A stretch of 64,000 bases of DNA, from assembly GCF_035609205.1 (NCBI RefSeq), contig NZ_CP141184.1:1633501-1697500 (forward strand). The letters run 5' to 3'. Below, piece after piece: positions 37,160-46,128 of the stretch. The translations under genes and the position numbers were made by a program. Position 1 is the first letter of the stretch. Each line of letters opens with the position of its first letter. The DNA is from Hymenobacter sp. GOD-10R. GTDB taxonomy: Bacteria > Bacteroidota > Bacteroidia > Cytophagales > Hymenobacteraceae. A model generated the notes under the pieces. That model was not told where the DNA came from. It did no database searches and saw nothing but the letters and a program-made list of their open reading frames with translations.

Positions 37160-37837
37160 CTAGCTCACGTTCAGCTTATACCCTAGCCCGTAGATTGTCT
37201 GAATGTAGTTGTCGGCGCCTTTCTCCTGGAGCTTTTTGCGCAGGTTTTTCAGGTGCGAGTAGATGAAATCGAAGGAGTCGGCGGTGTCGGCTACGTCGCC
37301 CCACAGGTGCTCGGCAATTGATTCTTTAGTGAGTACCCGGCCTGGATTAGCCAGCAAGTAAAGCAGCAACTCGTACTCCTTGCGGGTGAGGGTGAGCGGC
37401 TGGTTGTGCACCAGCACCAGCGCCTGATCGGGGAAAATAGCTAGGTCGCGGAACAGCAAGTGGCGCTGCCCCTGGAACTGCCGCCGCCGGATGAGGGCCT
37501 TCACGCGGGCGTTCAGTTCGGAGAGGTGAAAGGGCTTGGCTAGGTAATCGTCGGCACCTAGCTCTAGGCCTAGTATTTTGTCATCCAAGGCGTCGCGGGC
37601 GGAGAGAATGAGTACGCCAGCGGCAGAGCCATCCGCTTTCAGCGTGCGCACAATATCGAGGCCGTTGCCGTCGGGTAAGGTAAGGTCGAGCAGCACGCAG
37701 TCGTACTGGTAGAGCTTCACTTTCTCGTGTGCCTGCTCGTAGGTGGCTGCCGCATCGCACACGTACCCATCCTGGCGCAGGTAGTCGATGAGGGCAGTGC
37801 GCAGCGGGGCTTCGTCTTCGATAATGAGCAGTTTCAC
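37160..37837 (-). CDS. Response regulator, OmpR/PhoB family
   Basis: A 225-residue regulator. The receiver domain has EDE at 7-9, phosphoacceptor Asp51 in VLLDLTLPDG, Ser/Thr in ILSAR and Lys in LAKPFH; the winged-helix DNA-binding domain (about 128-225) has LTRKEYELLLYLLANPGRVLTKESI. It is the partner of the downstream kinase. The binding site is not visible. Confidence 0.93.
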   Translation of the reverse strand: MKLLIIEDEAPLRTALIDYLRQDGYVCDAAATYEQAHEKVKLYQYDCVLLDLTLPDGNGLDIVRTLKADGSAAGVLILSARDALDDKILGLELGADDYLAKPFHLSELNARVKALIRRRQFQGQRHLLFRDLAIFPDQALVLVHNQPLTLTRKEYELLLYLLANPGRVLTKESIAEHLWGDVADTADSFDFIYSHLKNLRKKLQEKGADNYIQTIYGLGYKLNVS

Positions 37838-37912
37838 GGGGAATGACTGAGTGGCTGAGTATTACTAAAACGCTCTAGGGTGTGTTCTTGTGCCCGCACC
37901 TAGGTGCCGAAG

Positions 37913-38332
37913 CTATTTCCAGAGCACCAGTACCAGCGTGCCTGCTAAGATAAGGCCAGCGCCGATAGCCGTTTGTATGGTCAGCTTCTCTCCCAAGAAC
38001 ACGACTGAAAGCCCGATAGCCAGCGCTACGCTCAGCTTATCTACGGGCGCTACCTGCGACACTTCGCCTAGTTGCAGGGCCCGGAAGTAGCAGACCCACG
38101 ACAACCCCGTCGCAATGCCCGATAAGCCCAGAAACAGCAGATTGGTGCGTGATAAAGTCGTAAGATGCTGAGTGCCGCCCCGAAAATACGCAATACCCCA
38201 CGCTAGCACCAGTATCACGGAAGTCCGTATGGCGGTAGCTAGGTCCGAGTCAACGCCTTTCACCCCGACTTTGGCCAGGATGGCGGTAAGGGCCGCAAAA
38301 AAGGCAGAAAAGAGCGCGTATATCCACCACAT
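37913..38332 (-). CDS. EamA-type small transporter (single EamA domain)
   Basis: The frame extends to 38371, but the ATG complementary to 38330-38332 (MWWIYALFSAFFAALTAILAKVG) is the natural family start, giving 139 residues. Four or five helices form one EamA repeat, with the characteristic CYFRALQLGEVSQVAPVDKLSVALAI and FLGEKLT. Half-size members act as dimers. The substrate is unknown. Confidence 0.8.
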   Translation of the reverse strand: MWWIYALFSAFFAALTAILAKVGVKGVDSDLATAIRTSVILVLAWGIAYFRGGTQHLTTLSRTNLLFLGLSGIATGLSWVCYFRALQLGEVSQVAPVDKLSVALAIGLSVVFLGEKLTIQTAIGAGLILAGTLVLVLWK

Positions 38333-38371
38333 AGTTAGGTCTTGATAATCAGGTGAAAGGGAGAAAAGCAA

Positions 38372-38404
38372 AGAACGTCAGGCTACTACAGAGCCTGACG
38401 TTCT
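38372..38404 (-). terminator. Terminator after PAP2 gene 2
   Basis: Stem agaacgtcaggct (38372-38384) with agcctgacgttct (38392-38404), seven-base loop. On the minus strand it follows the PAP2 gene stop at 38445; the T-run is weak. Confidence 0.65.
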
Positions 38405-38444
38405 AAAGGGTAGAATCAGAAGGAGGTAGTGTGTTGCTGTAGCA

Positions 38445-39260
38445 TTACAGCTTCCAGGTCATGCCGAGACCAGGGGCGCCCTGCTGCCACGTGGGCATGA
38501 TGTTCATGCCAGTGGGCATAAGAGGCTTGCGGCCCCAGCGGTTGCGGTGTGTGAGGTAGCCTAGGTGCGCCGACAGAATGCCGAAGCCCGCGCCAGCTAC
38601 CACGTCGCTTTGCCAGTGCTTGCTGTTGATCATGCGCAAGGCCGCCACGCTGGTGGCAATGGCGTAGGCCCCAACACCATACCACTGGCTTTTGTCGCGA
38701 AGCTCGTTGTGTACAATGCTGGCAGCCAAGAAGGCCTGCGCCGTGTGCCCCGACGGAAACGAAAGCATATCGGAGTTATCGGGCCGACGGATCTTAGTCA
38801 ATGACTTCACGATGAAAGTGCTGGAGAGCATAATCAGCTCGCTTTTCAGCACCACCAAACCGATGTTGATATTGTCGTTTTTCGACTCTACCCCGGCGAG
38901 GAGCACACCACCTAGCTCCAAGTAAGGTGCAATGATCAGGATGTTATCGAGGTGCGTACGGAAAGTGGGGAACAGCTTATGAATGTCACGGTTGGCTTGG
39001 TAGCTGCTGTACAACCCATTGCCGTTGATGCAGGTCGCACCATAGGTGATCATCAGGGCCGGTACAATGGTAGCCTTCACTAACTTACCCTTGTACCAGG
39101 GCACCAGCGGCTTAGGGGTCGAAACGCCGCCTGGATTTTCGTACTTGTGGGTGGTGTCGGCAGCGGCCGGGGATGTGGGTAGTACTTGGGCGAGCGTCGG
39201 CGTGAAAGTGGCCAGCCACAAGGCCACTCCAACAATACTGCGAGATAGAAAAGAGCGCAT
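38445..39260 (-). CDS. PAP2-family phosphatase (2)
   Basis: Started at the ATG complementary to 39258-39260 (MRSFLSRSIVGVALWLATFTPTLAQ, a clear signal peptide), giving 271 residues. PAP2 motifs are KSLTKIRRP, SFPSGHTAQAF and SKHWQSDVVAG. It resembles the PAP2 at 34853-35695 in overall architecture, with a long N-terminal part before the first motif. It lies downstream of the TonB-dependent receptor in the same orientation; lipid A or undecaprenyl phosphate processing is possible but not shown. Confidence 0.88.
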   Translation of the reverse strand: MRSFLSRSIVGVALWLATFTPTLAQVLPTSPAAADTTHKYENPGGVSTPKPLVPWYKGKLVKATIVPALMITYGATCINGNGLYSSYQANRDIHKLFPTFRTHLDNILIIAPYLELGGVLLAGVESKNDNINIGLVVLKSELIMLSSTFIVKSLTKIRRPDNSDMLSFPSGHTAQAFLAASIVHNELRDKSQWYGVGAYAIATSVAALRMINSKHWQSDVVAGAGFGILSAHLGYLTHRNRWGRKPLMPTGMNIMPTWQQGAPGLGMTWKL

Positions 39261-39512
39261 GAGTAATCGTTTTTCTTCAGCGAATGAGTACAAGGCCCTC
39301 CTACCACAACGGTGCGATAGAAGAGGAGCTAGCAAGCTTAAACGGGAATTCTGAAGAAAATCTGCTTTCGTTGAGCTTTGTGTTACGAAATTGTTAAGCT
39401 GTAGCTACAGGTAAATGCTTGAATTATTGGAAGTTGTTAGTATAAAAACGCGAATAAAATCATTGAAAAAAGTAGCTTAGTAGTGCCAAAATGATTGCAG
39501 TAGCTTCGTATT

Positions 39513-41699
39513 CTACTTCTTCAAGAAGCGCCAGTTAACTGATAGGTTGACGACACGTCCCTCCACCGGCGCCCACAACGGCCGAAACTCAGGGTTGTTA
39601 AGAGGGGCCAGTACCACAGCTTCGCGACGTGTCTGGCGGTAATCAAGCACATTTTCGGCGTTTAATACCACCGTCCAAGGCCCCGTGAGGTAGCGCACCA
39701 GCAAGGCAACGATAGGGTAACCGGGGGTGGTAGTGCCATCGGGCAAATACTGCTGACCGGTATACGATGCTTCGATACCTGCGCCCCAATGTTCGCTGAC
39801 CTCCTGAACGGCCACGGCCGATAGCTTATGGCGGGCAGCTAGCTCCACGTGCGGGTGCACTGGGTCGTAGTGCCGCCGTGCATCCGTGAAGACATACCCT
39901 AGGTAGAGTTCCGTCTCATCAGCTTGTAGGCGCACGTAGGTTTCCAGGCCTCGGCTGACCACAGGGCGGCTTTCGCTTTGCCACGCCAGCGGTGTTGTCA
40001 CGGGTGCTTCCTCGGGAAAAAGCACCATGGGGTGGTTCAGACGCGTGTAGAAGAAGCCCTGGTTGATGTTCAGCCGCACGTCCGAAGAGAAGTTGTGCGT
40101 CCAGTTCACGTCGCCGTTTAGGCCGAGCGAGCGTTCGGCCTGAACGTTCGTGAGCGGCTGTACCTGCGGATACTGGCGCTCATCTAGCTCATTCACGTAG
40201 GGCACGGGCACGCGGTAACCGAGGCCTCCGTTGAGGCGAGCAGTGAGGTGTTCGTTAGCACGAAAAAGCAGCGCTACTCGCGGCAGCACGAAGTTGCCGT
40301 ACTGGTTCTGGTGATCTACGCGCAAGCCCACTTGCACCGTGAGCGGACGTATGATCTGCCAATCGTCTTGCGCAAAAGCGCCCACTGTGGCGTACGTGTA
40401 GCGGTTGAGCAGGGGCGTGCGGCTAGCTAGGTCCGGGCGCAAGGCCTCCCCGTTGAAGTTGATGCCGCCTACTACTGTGTGCCGGCCTAGGCGGTGGAGG
40501 TAACTGGCTTCGGAGTAGTACGAAAGCTGCCGCGCTGCAAAAGCAACGGTGTTAGTTGTCACGTCGCGGTTGAAGCTGCTCACCGTGCCTTTCAGTGTGA
40601 GGTTGCCGCCCGCCACACTGTCTTGGGTATAAATGGCGTCGAACGTATGCCGTTGCAGTTGGTTTGTAACGAAGTACTCATGGCCCGGTACATCACTACC
40701 ATCGCGTAAGCGGCGCTGGTCGCCGCCCCGTCGCGACTCGAACGTGCCGGTATAGCCAACGGCTAATTGCCCATGCGCATTAGGGTACCAAAAGAAGCGC
40801 GGGTGCACGGTCAGGTTGCGCAACCTAGGTACGTCTACGAAGCCGTCGCCGTCGACATCGACATCCTGCTGACGCGTGAGGCCACCGTAGAGCGTGTAGC
40901 CTAGCTTGTCGTTGCGGCCGCTGGCAAAACCGTTGAGGTTGCTCTCGCGCAACGTACTTTGATTAATCGTGACGGTGTACTGCGAGTCGCCGAGCCTTGG
41001 GGTTTTACTCACCAAATTCACTAGGCCAGCAATAGCCCCGCCGCCGTAAAGCGTACTGGATGAGCCTTTAATCAACTCAATCTGGCGCAAGTCGAGCGGC
41101 GGAATTTGCAGGATGCCGAAGCCGCCGGCATAGCCACCTAGCAAGGGCAGACCATCGCGCAGAATCTGCGAGTAGCGACCCTGCAACCCCTGAATACGTA
41201 AGTCGGCGTTGCCGGTAGTAGGAGAAGTAGGCTGAATTTGGGTGCCAGCAATGTCGCCGAGCAAGGAGGCAATGTTGCCGGGCTTGATGCCGTTTTCTTC
41301 TTGCACTTCCTCCTCGCCCAACACCTCAACGCGCGTAGGCAGGTCTTCGAGGCGGGAATTGGTGCGCGTACTCGTCACAATTACTTCGCCTAGCTGCTCG
41401 GCATCGGGGGGCAGGAGCAGTATCAGGGGAGTGGTTTGGGGAAACGTTACGCGCACACTGCGTGCCTGGTACCCTAGGTAAGAGAAGTCGATTTGAGCCG
41501 TTTCGCCGTTGAGGTTAGGTAACATTAAGCGGCCTCGGTTATCGGTAGTGCCGCCAGATGTTGTACCATGTACCACGGCACTCACCCCAATCAATGGCTC
41601 ACGGGTGGTGCTATCGAGCACGACGGCGCGAAAGGTATTTTGAGCAAAACTGGCCGTACTCAACAGTAGCCCGAAGATCAATAACAGGAAAGAGCGCAT
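39513..41699 (-). CDS. TonB-dependent outer-membrane receptor
   Basis: A 728-residue receptor. Signal peptide MRSFLLLIFGLLLSTASFAQ, a CarboxypepD_reg-like domain (about 22-105: FRAVVLDSTTREPLIGVSAV), the plug (about 110-230: LPTRVEVLGEEEV, DLRIQGLQGRYSQILRDGLPLLG, IELIKGSSSTLYGGGAIAGLVNLVS) and a beta-barrel ending in VNLSVNWRFLKK. It lacks a SusD partner, so metal-siderophore, cobalamin or copper-type cargo is more likely than a glycan, though cargo cannot be read from the sequence. The next gene downstream is a PAP2 phosphatase. Confidence 0.92.
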   Translation of the reverse strand: MRSFLLLIFGLLLSTASFAQNTFRAVVLDSTTREPLIGVSAVVHGTTSGGTTDNRGRLMLPNLNGETAQIDFSYLGYQARSVRVTFPQTTPLILLLPPDAEQLGEVIVTSTRTNSRLEDLPTRVEVLGEEEVQEENGIKPGNIASLLGDIAGTQIQPTSPTTGNADLRIQGLQGRYSQILRDGLPLLGGYAGGFGILQIPPLDLRQIELIKGSSSTLYGGGAIAGLVNLVSKTPRLGDSQYTVTINQSTLRESNLNGFASGRNDKLGYTLYGGLTRQQDVDVDGDGFVDVPRLRNLTVHPRFFWYPNAHGQLAVGYTGTFESRRGGDQRRLRDGSDVPGHEYFVTNQLQRHTFDAIYTQDSVAGGNLTLKGTVSSFNRDVTTNTVAFAARQLSYYSEASYLHRLGRHTVVGGINFNGEALRPDLASRTPLLNRYTYATVGAFAQDDWQIIRPLTVQVGLRVDHQNQYGNFVLPRVALLFRANEHLTARLNGGLGYRVPVPYVNELDERQYPQVQPLTNVQAERSLGLNGDVNWTHNFSSDVRLNINQGFFYTRLNHPMVLFPEEAPVTTPLAWQSESRPVVSRGLETYVRLQADETELYLGYVFTDARRHYDPVHPHVELAARHKLSAVAVQEVSEHWGAGIEASYTGQQYLPDGTTTPGYPIVALLVRYLTGPWTVVLNAENVLDYRQTRREAVVLAPLNNPEFRPLWAPVEGRVVNLSVNWRFLKK

Positions 41700-41792
41700 T
41701 TAGCAACAAGCAAGATAATGCCCAAAGCTGCACACTACATTCTGGAGAAAATCTGATGCGCTGAATTGCTAGAAATACAACCAGAGAACAGA

Positions 41793-41944
41793 GAGCTAGC
41801 ACTAAGAAGCTCCCCTCCTTTTTTAAGGAGGGGCTGGGGGTGGTCTAACTAGAACTAAAAAACTAGACCTAGCTTCTCGTTCAACGACAGGAACCACCCC
41901 CAACCCCTCCTTAAAAAAGGAGGGGAGCTTCTAGTTCTAGCTTC
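41793..41944. repeat. Family D inverted-repeat element (D2)
   Basis: gagctagcactaagaagctc, then cccctccttttttaaggagg on the left; on the right ccacccccaacccctcctta and onward. Middle: cttctcgttcaacgacagg. Same order of parts as the element at 22066-22225. It separates the TonB receptor from the metallo-hydrolase gene. Confidence 0.88.
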
Positions 41945-41987
41945 TGACATTGATAGCTAGATGTGAAAATACAACTGTTCTGGATAC

Positions 41988-42965
41988 CTACTTTTGGTGC
42001 TGCTGCGTGGGCTTATCCTGAGTGGCTAGGACGTAAGTCGCTAGACCAACCAAACCAATACCTAGGAGCAAACTGGGCATAGGGTTCGGCAGGGCGGGGG
42101 GCACGGCAATAACGCCGGTTTCGTCGGCAAGAGCTGGCTGGGGCACGTAGCGGCCTTGCGCGGGTACTGCCTCTTGCTCGAAATGCTGTACAAGGGCATT
42201 TAGTTGGTCGCGGAGCTCTTGGCCGTGCATCGGAATGCCGTGGCCTGTAGCCGCTATTTCGGGTTGTAGTTCGGCCAGAGTTTGCACCGAGGCGCGCGCT
42301 TGCTCCCAGTCACAGGTGAAATAGGCGGGTGGACCATGTACTTCCTGCTTCTGTTGCCACACCGCCATAGCCGATTCTTGCTTCGTCGTCACGAAGGCGT
42401 CGCCGGCCAGCAGCAAGCGGTCCGATTCGCGGAAGAAGGAGACGTGTCCTGGCGAGTGGCCCGGCGTTGCAACCCAGCGCCAGCCAGGCAGGCTGGGCAC
42501 GGTGCCGTCTTCCGGCAGAGGCTTCACCCGGTCACCTAGGTCGATAGGCTTCTTAGGGTACAGAAACGACATAGCCGCCATGGCGCCACCACCTACGCTT
42601 GGGTCAGGGGGCGGATACGAAGAGCGCCCTGTCAAGTACGGTAGCTCCAGCGGGTGCGCATAGACCGGCACATCGGGCCAACGCTCTACCAGCGTGTGCA
42701 GGGCCCCAACATGGTCGAAGTGGCCATGCGTGAGCACAATAGCCGCGGGCGGGTTGTCCTCGCCAAACAAGAACGTGGCTTTGTCCAGCACTTTTGGCGC
42801 CGAACCAGGCAGCCCCGCGTCAATCAGCGCCCAAGGGCCGGCAGGTGCTTCCGGGTCGCGCACATAAAACAGATTTACAAATACATTGCGCAGCGCCCAC
42901 ACGCCTGGCGCGACGTGCTGCAAAGCGGGCGTGTTGCCGCGCGTAGCATGATTTTGCTCAGCCAT
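41988..42965 (-). CDS. Metallo-beta-lactamase-fold hydrolase with C-terminal membrane anchor
   Basis: A 325-residue protein. The metal motif LTHGHFDHVGAL (HxHxDH) is at about 108-119, followed by GHSPGHVSFF, LLAGDAFV and ATGHGIP with the remaining ligands. No signal peptide. The last 40 residues hold a hydrophobic helix (SLLLGIGLVGLATYVLAT) and a short charged tail, unusual for this otherwise soluble family and suggesting membrane attachment. The substrate is unknown. Confidence 0.85.
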   Translation of the reverse strand: MAEQNHATRGNTPALQHVAPGVWALRNVFVNLFYVRDPEAPAGPWALIDAGLPGSAPKVLDKATFLFGEDNPPAAIVLTHGHFDHVGALHTLVERWPDVPVYAHPLELPYLTGRSSYPPPDPSVGGGAMAAMSFLYPKKPIDLGDRVKPLPEDGTVPSLPGWRWVATPGHSPGHVSFFRESDRLLLAGDAFVTTKQESAMAVWQQKQEVHGPPAYFTCDWEQARASVQTLAELQPEIAATGHGIPMHGQELRDQLNALVQHFEQEAVPAQGRYVPQPALADETGVIAVPPALPNPMPSLLLGIGLVGLATYVLATQDKPTQQHQK

Positions 42966-43103
42966 AAAAAGAAGTTGTTAAGGAGGTGATGCGTGTTGCC
43001 GCTCGTGTAGGATCGGCAACACGCCAGCAGAACTTGCTTTTGCTTGTACTGAAGCCCGCTGAAAAAGGTATTGTCGAGCTAATAGATTGTGGAAAGCTAA
43101 TGG

Positions 43104-44639
43104 CTACTGCTGCGGGGCTGGTTGAGCAGGCTCTGTTTCACAGCTGCAGAGCACCTCACGGGTAGGCTTCGAAACTTTGTAATCAGGCAGCGACACTTCT
43201 TTCATGTAAATCACGTCGAGCCGACTGATGGGCCGATTAGGGTGCTTCTCCTGCCAGATGCGCAGCCAATAGTTGCAGTAATAAGGCCGCATATAAGAAT
43301 TGGAGACGAACAAGTAATTCTCTGAGTACTTACGCCACCGGTCGTTTTTGAAGAGCGCCATTACCGAATAGGGCTTGTCGTACGTCAGCGGGCGACCTTT
43401 GCGGTTCAGGTCGATGTGTTTGCCGTCTTTAGTGGTGGCATCCAGAATGTACCAGCCATCATCTTTGAACACAGCGGGCGCAAACATGCCCCAGTGCTGG
43501 TCGGTGCGAAACAAATACCCAAACCAACGCAGCGGGTCTTTCATATACCACTCGGGTTTAGCAATAGTGTCGAGGTTCCACCAGCACACGTACACGAGCA
43601 GGAGCGTCACGACCGTTTCGCGCATCGTCCGCAGCAGGCGGTCGGTGCCGCTCGAACGTTGCCAGCTAGCTTCCACCCGCAGCCGGAAAGGCAGCCGCTG
43701 CCATTGCTCCAAGCTAGGTCGCCACTGCGCTAGGCGTGGCCCTAGGCGTTGGGCCCGCGTTCGGATGTGCCGATCCAGCCAGTTCATCGTCCAAGGAGGA
43801 AGCAAACCGAGGACTGACGCCATGTTGATAAGGTAAAACAAGCCAACAAACAGCGTAAGGCTGATACCGATGTGGAAGGAGTAGAGCACCCCAACAAACA
43901 GCAGCCGCCACCACGTTACCCCAAACGGAATGAACAGCACGAAAGGCAAGAGCATCTCGGTGTAGTACGTAGCAAAGGTGAGATACCGCATTAGATCATA
44001 ATGCTGGTAAAGCAAGCGTCCCCCCGGCATCAACAACTGGTCGAGGCTAAGCGCATAATAGATAGCGGTACCTTCCTTCGACCACTCCGGCGCATGTTTG
44101 AGCAGCGCGGTGCACCAGTATACCAAGGCTAGCTGCACGATATAAGCCACGGTAGCAGCGCTGAAGTAGGCGTAGTTTGTGGGTGCTACTTTGCTGCGAG
44201 CATCAAGGGAGTACAAGCGCCCCCAGGGCAAAAAGATGCCCCAGAAAAGCAGCATGCGCAACAGGTCGTCGCCGCCTTGCCCGATAAGTGGGTTACGGTT
44301 TTGCAGCGACACCAGCAGCAGCCACGAAATTATAGTCATCAGCCGGGTACTATACCCTAGCAGCAAGGCTACGGCCGCAGCGGCTGCTAGTAGAAAGAGC
44401 AGGGCTTCGCCTTGCCAAAGCCCTGTAATGGCATGCAGGGAAAACTGATAGGGGTTCCAGTTGTACTGATACAGCACGTTGAGTGGCAATACACCTAGGT
44501 TGGCATAATGCGCTTCCAGATCCGTGCTGCGGATGACTAAGTCGGTGAGGATAACAGCGGCTACTGCGATACGCATCAGAGCCATAGCTCGCAGATCAAG
44601 CACAAATGGTCGACGCAGAAAAGCTAGAATTTGGGGCAT
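43104..44639 (-). CDS. HTTM-domain membrane protein (vitamin K-dependent gamma-carboxylase-like)
   Basis: Started at the ATG complementary to 44637-44639 (MPQILAFLRRPFVLDLRAMA), giving 511 residues; the upstream part of the frame overlaps the gap. The HTTM domain is evident in ALMRIAVAAVILTDL, NRNPLIGQGGDDLLRMLLFWGIFLPWG and later helices through about residue 290. The remaining 200 residues are soluble (YLFRTDQHWGMFAPAVFKDDGWYILDATTKDGK). Bacterial members are related to gamma-carboxylase by fold only; function unknown. Confidence 0.8.
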   Translation of the reverse strand: MPQILAFLRRPFVLDLRAMALMRIAVAAVILTDLVIRSTDLEAHYANLGVLPLNVLYQYNWNPYQFSLHAITGLWQGEALLFLLAAAAAVALLLGYSTRLMTIISWLLLVSLQNRNPLIGQGGDDLLRMLLFWGIFLPWGRLYSLDARSKVAPTNYAYFSAATVAYIVQLALVYWCTALLKHAPEWSKEGTAIYYALSLDQLLMPGGRLLYQHYDLMRYLTFATYYTEMLLPFVLFIPFGVTWWRLLFVGVLYSFHIGISLTLFVGLFYLINMASVLGLLPPWTMNWLDRHIRTRAQRLGPRLAQWRPSLEQWQRLPFRLRVEASWQRSSGTDRLLRTMRETVVTLLLVYVCWWNLDTIAKPEWYMKDPLRWFGYLFRTDQHWGMFAPAVFKDDGWYILDATTKDGKHIDLNRKGRPLTYDKPYSVMALFKNDRWRKYSENYLFVSNSYMRPYYCNYWLRIWQEKHPNRPISRLDVIYMKEVSLPDYKVSKPTREVLCSCETEPAQPAPQQ

Positions 44640-44664
44640 AGGCGCCACAGTAGAAGGTCGTGAA

Positions 44665-44718
44665 TAAAATGAAAGGCGGAAAAACAAGTCACCCCGTAGG
44701 AATGACCGGCCTTTCCGC
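44665..44718 (-). terminator. Possible terminator after Gly/Thr-rich gene 1
   Basis: Inverted repeat ggcggaaa / tttccgcc around a second small stem; on the minus strand a tttcatttt tail follows. Imperfect. Confidence 0.45.
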
Positions 44719-44761
44719 CCTCAGACAGATGAGTTGGTAAGAAACGTTAGCCGGACAAGGC

Positions 44762-45280
44762 TTAGCGAGTGGTTCCGCCACTAGTGGTGCCCGAGGTAGT
44801 AGAACCCGAACGGCTGCCGCTAGTGGTTGTGCGCGTAGAACGCGTAGTGCGGGTGCTCCGGGTCGAACTGGTAGTCGTGCCCATGCTGCCAGCGGTCGTG
44901 CCTACCGTCGTGCCAGCAGTAGTACCGGCCGTGGTGCCTAAACCGGCAGTTGTGCCTACCGTCGTGCCGGCTGTAGTACCAACGGTTGTGCCGGCTGTGG
45001 TTCCAGCGGTTGTGCCAATGGTGGTCGTGCCTGCCGTGGTGCCTAGGCCTGCGGTCGTGCCTACCGTCGTGCCAGAGGTTACAGCACCGGCTGTAGTACC
45101 AGCTGTTGTCCCTACCGTCGTACCATAACCGGTAGTCGAGCCCACGGTAGTGGTGCCTGAAGTGGTACCACCAACGGTGCTACCAGTAGTACCTCCAGTG
45201 GTTTGAGCAACACTAGTGCCGGCGCTTAAAACAAAGGCAGTGAATGCCAAAAAACCTAGTACATGACGTGTCTTTTTCAT
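44762..45280 (-). CDS. Exported Gly/Thr/Ser/Val repeat protein (1)
   Basis: A 172-residue protein with a signal peptide (MKKTRHVLGFLAFTAFVLSAGTSVAQ). Almost everything after it is GTTxGTT-type repeat: TTVGTTAGTTVGTTAGLGTT and variants, then an Arg/Ser/Thr tail (SSTRSTRTTRSTRTTTSGSR). It has no Cys and no lipobox, unlike its two neighbours. DNA repeats of about 9-12 bases make copy number likely to vary. Function unknown; a surface or matrix filament is a guess. Frame choice is supported by the signal peptide; the long opposite-strand frame is a shadow. Confidence 0.6.
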   Translation of the reverse strand: MKKTRHVLGFLAFTAFVLSAGTSVAQTTGGTTGSTVGGTTSGTTTVGSTTGYGTTVGTTAGTTAGAVTSGTTVGTTAGLGTTAGTTTIGTTAGTTAGTTVGTTAGTTVGTTAGLGTTAGTTAGTTVGTTAGSMGTTTSSTRSTRTTRSTRTTTSGSRSGSTTSGTTSGGTTR

Positions 45281-45435
45281 AGCAGTTGAAATTTAGGGGA
45301 GGACAGAAAGCGCTGTGCGCGCCAGGTACTCATACGAGAAGCTTGAATTTTGGTGCTAAAATCCTGTGTAAAAGAACTGCGCCTCTAGAGAGCATAGCGT
45401 AGAAAACGCAGTTTTCTACGCAGAATCGAGCCTTG

Positions 45436-45484
45436 CCAAAACGGCCCAAACGGCACTTGTAAGATGCTGTTTGGGCCGTTTTGG
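45436..45484 (-). terminator. Terminator after Gly/Ser/Thr-rich gene 2
   Basis: Stem ccaaaacggcccaaacggca (45436-45455) with its inverse (45465-45484), 20 pairs including one G-U, nine-base loop. The minus-strand gene stop is at 45514. Confidence 0.78.
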
Positions 45485-45513
45485 TAATTAGGTATTATGC
45501 AATGGGCAAAGGC

Positions 45514-45933
45514 TTAGGTAGTGCTGCCGCCTGTCGTTGAACCACCAGTTGAGCCAGTGGTCGAGCCACCTGCACCGGTAGTGGCGCCTGTGGTAGTGCC
45601 ACCCGTGGTAGCACCAGTACCGGCGCTGCCCGTTGTAGATGCATCAGCTGCCGTGCTACCACCGGTAGTAGTGCCACCGGCCGTTGTGCCAGCAGTAGAG
45701 CCTGCTGCATCACCAGTGCCAGTCGTGCTACCATCCGTCGAAGACATATCGGAAGAGCCTGACATGCTAGAAGAATCGGACGACATCGTGCTGCTAGCGT
45801 CAGTTGATGATCCGCTGGTGCTACCACCTGCTCCACCGTTTTCTGCGCCACTGTTATTGCCGCCACAGCTGCTTAACGTGAGTGAAGTAGCCAACATCGA
45901 AGCAGCTAGCATCATGAATGGAATCTTTTTCAT
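45514..45933 (-). CDS. Gly/Ser/Thr-rich lipoprotein (2)
   Basis: A 139-residue lipoprotein: MKKIPFMMLAASMLATSLTLSSC with lipobox LSSC at Cys23. The mature part is only Gly, Ser, Thr, Ala, Asp, Asn, Met and Glu: first Ser/Asp/Met-rich (STDASSTMSSDSSSMSGSSD), then GTTTGGSTT-type. It is the second of three such genes in a row on the minus strand, each with its own terminator. No domain is recognisable. Confidence 0.62.
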   Translation of the reverse strand: MKKIPFMMLAASMLATSLTLSSCGGNNSGAENGGAGGSTSGSSTDASSTMSSDSSSMSGSSDMSSTDGSTTGTGDAAGSTAGTTAGGTTTGGSTAADASTTGSAGTGATTGGTTTGATTGAGGSTTGSTGGSTTGGSTT

Positions 45934-46053
45934 AAAAGAATTAGAGATGAAAGAATGAGGGTGTATTAGTTAAAGCAAGAACTCTACGGCCTTACGTAAC
46001 TAATTTACTGAGAGTTAATGCTGAGCTTAAGAGTTGGCAGACCAAAACCAACT

Positions 46054-46106
46054 AAATCTGCCCGGCAGCGTCCAGCAAGCGGACATACTGCCGGGCAGAT
46101 TTTTTA
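46054..46106 (-). terminator. Hairpin after Gly/Thr/Ser gene 3
   Basis: Stem aaatctgcccggcag (46054-46068) with ctgccgggcagattt (46088-46102), perfect 15 pairs, 19-base loop. The T-run is strong on the plus strand and weaker on the minus strand, where the upstream gene ends at 46129. Confidence 0.7.
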
Positions 46107-46128
46107 ATCAGCAAGTATTATAGGTCTA

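Noticed and set aside
45521..45958. Plus-strand frame over the second Gly/Ser/Thr lipoprotein
   Set aside because: Shadow of the repeat gene; the minus strand has a proper lipobox signal and a terminator.
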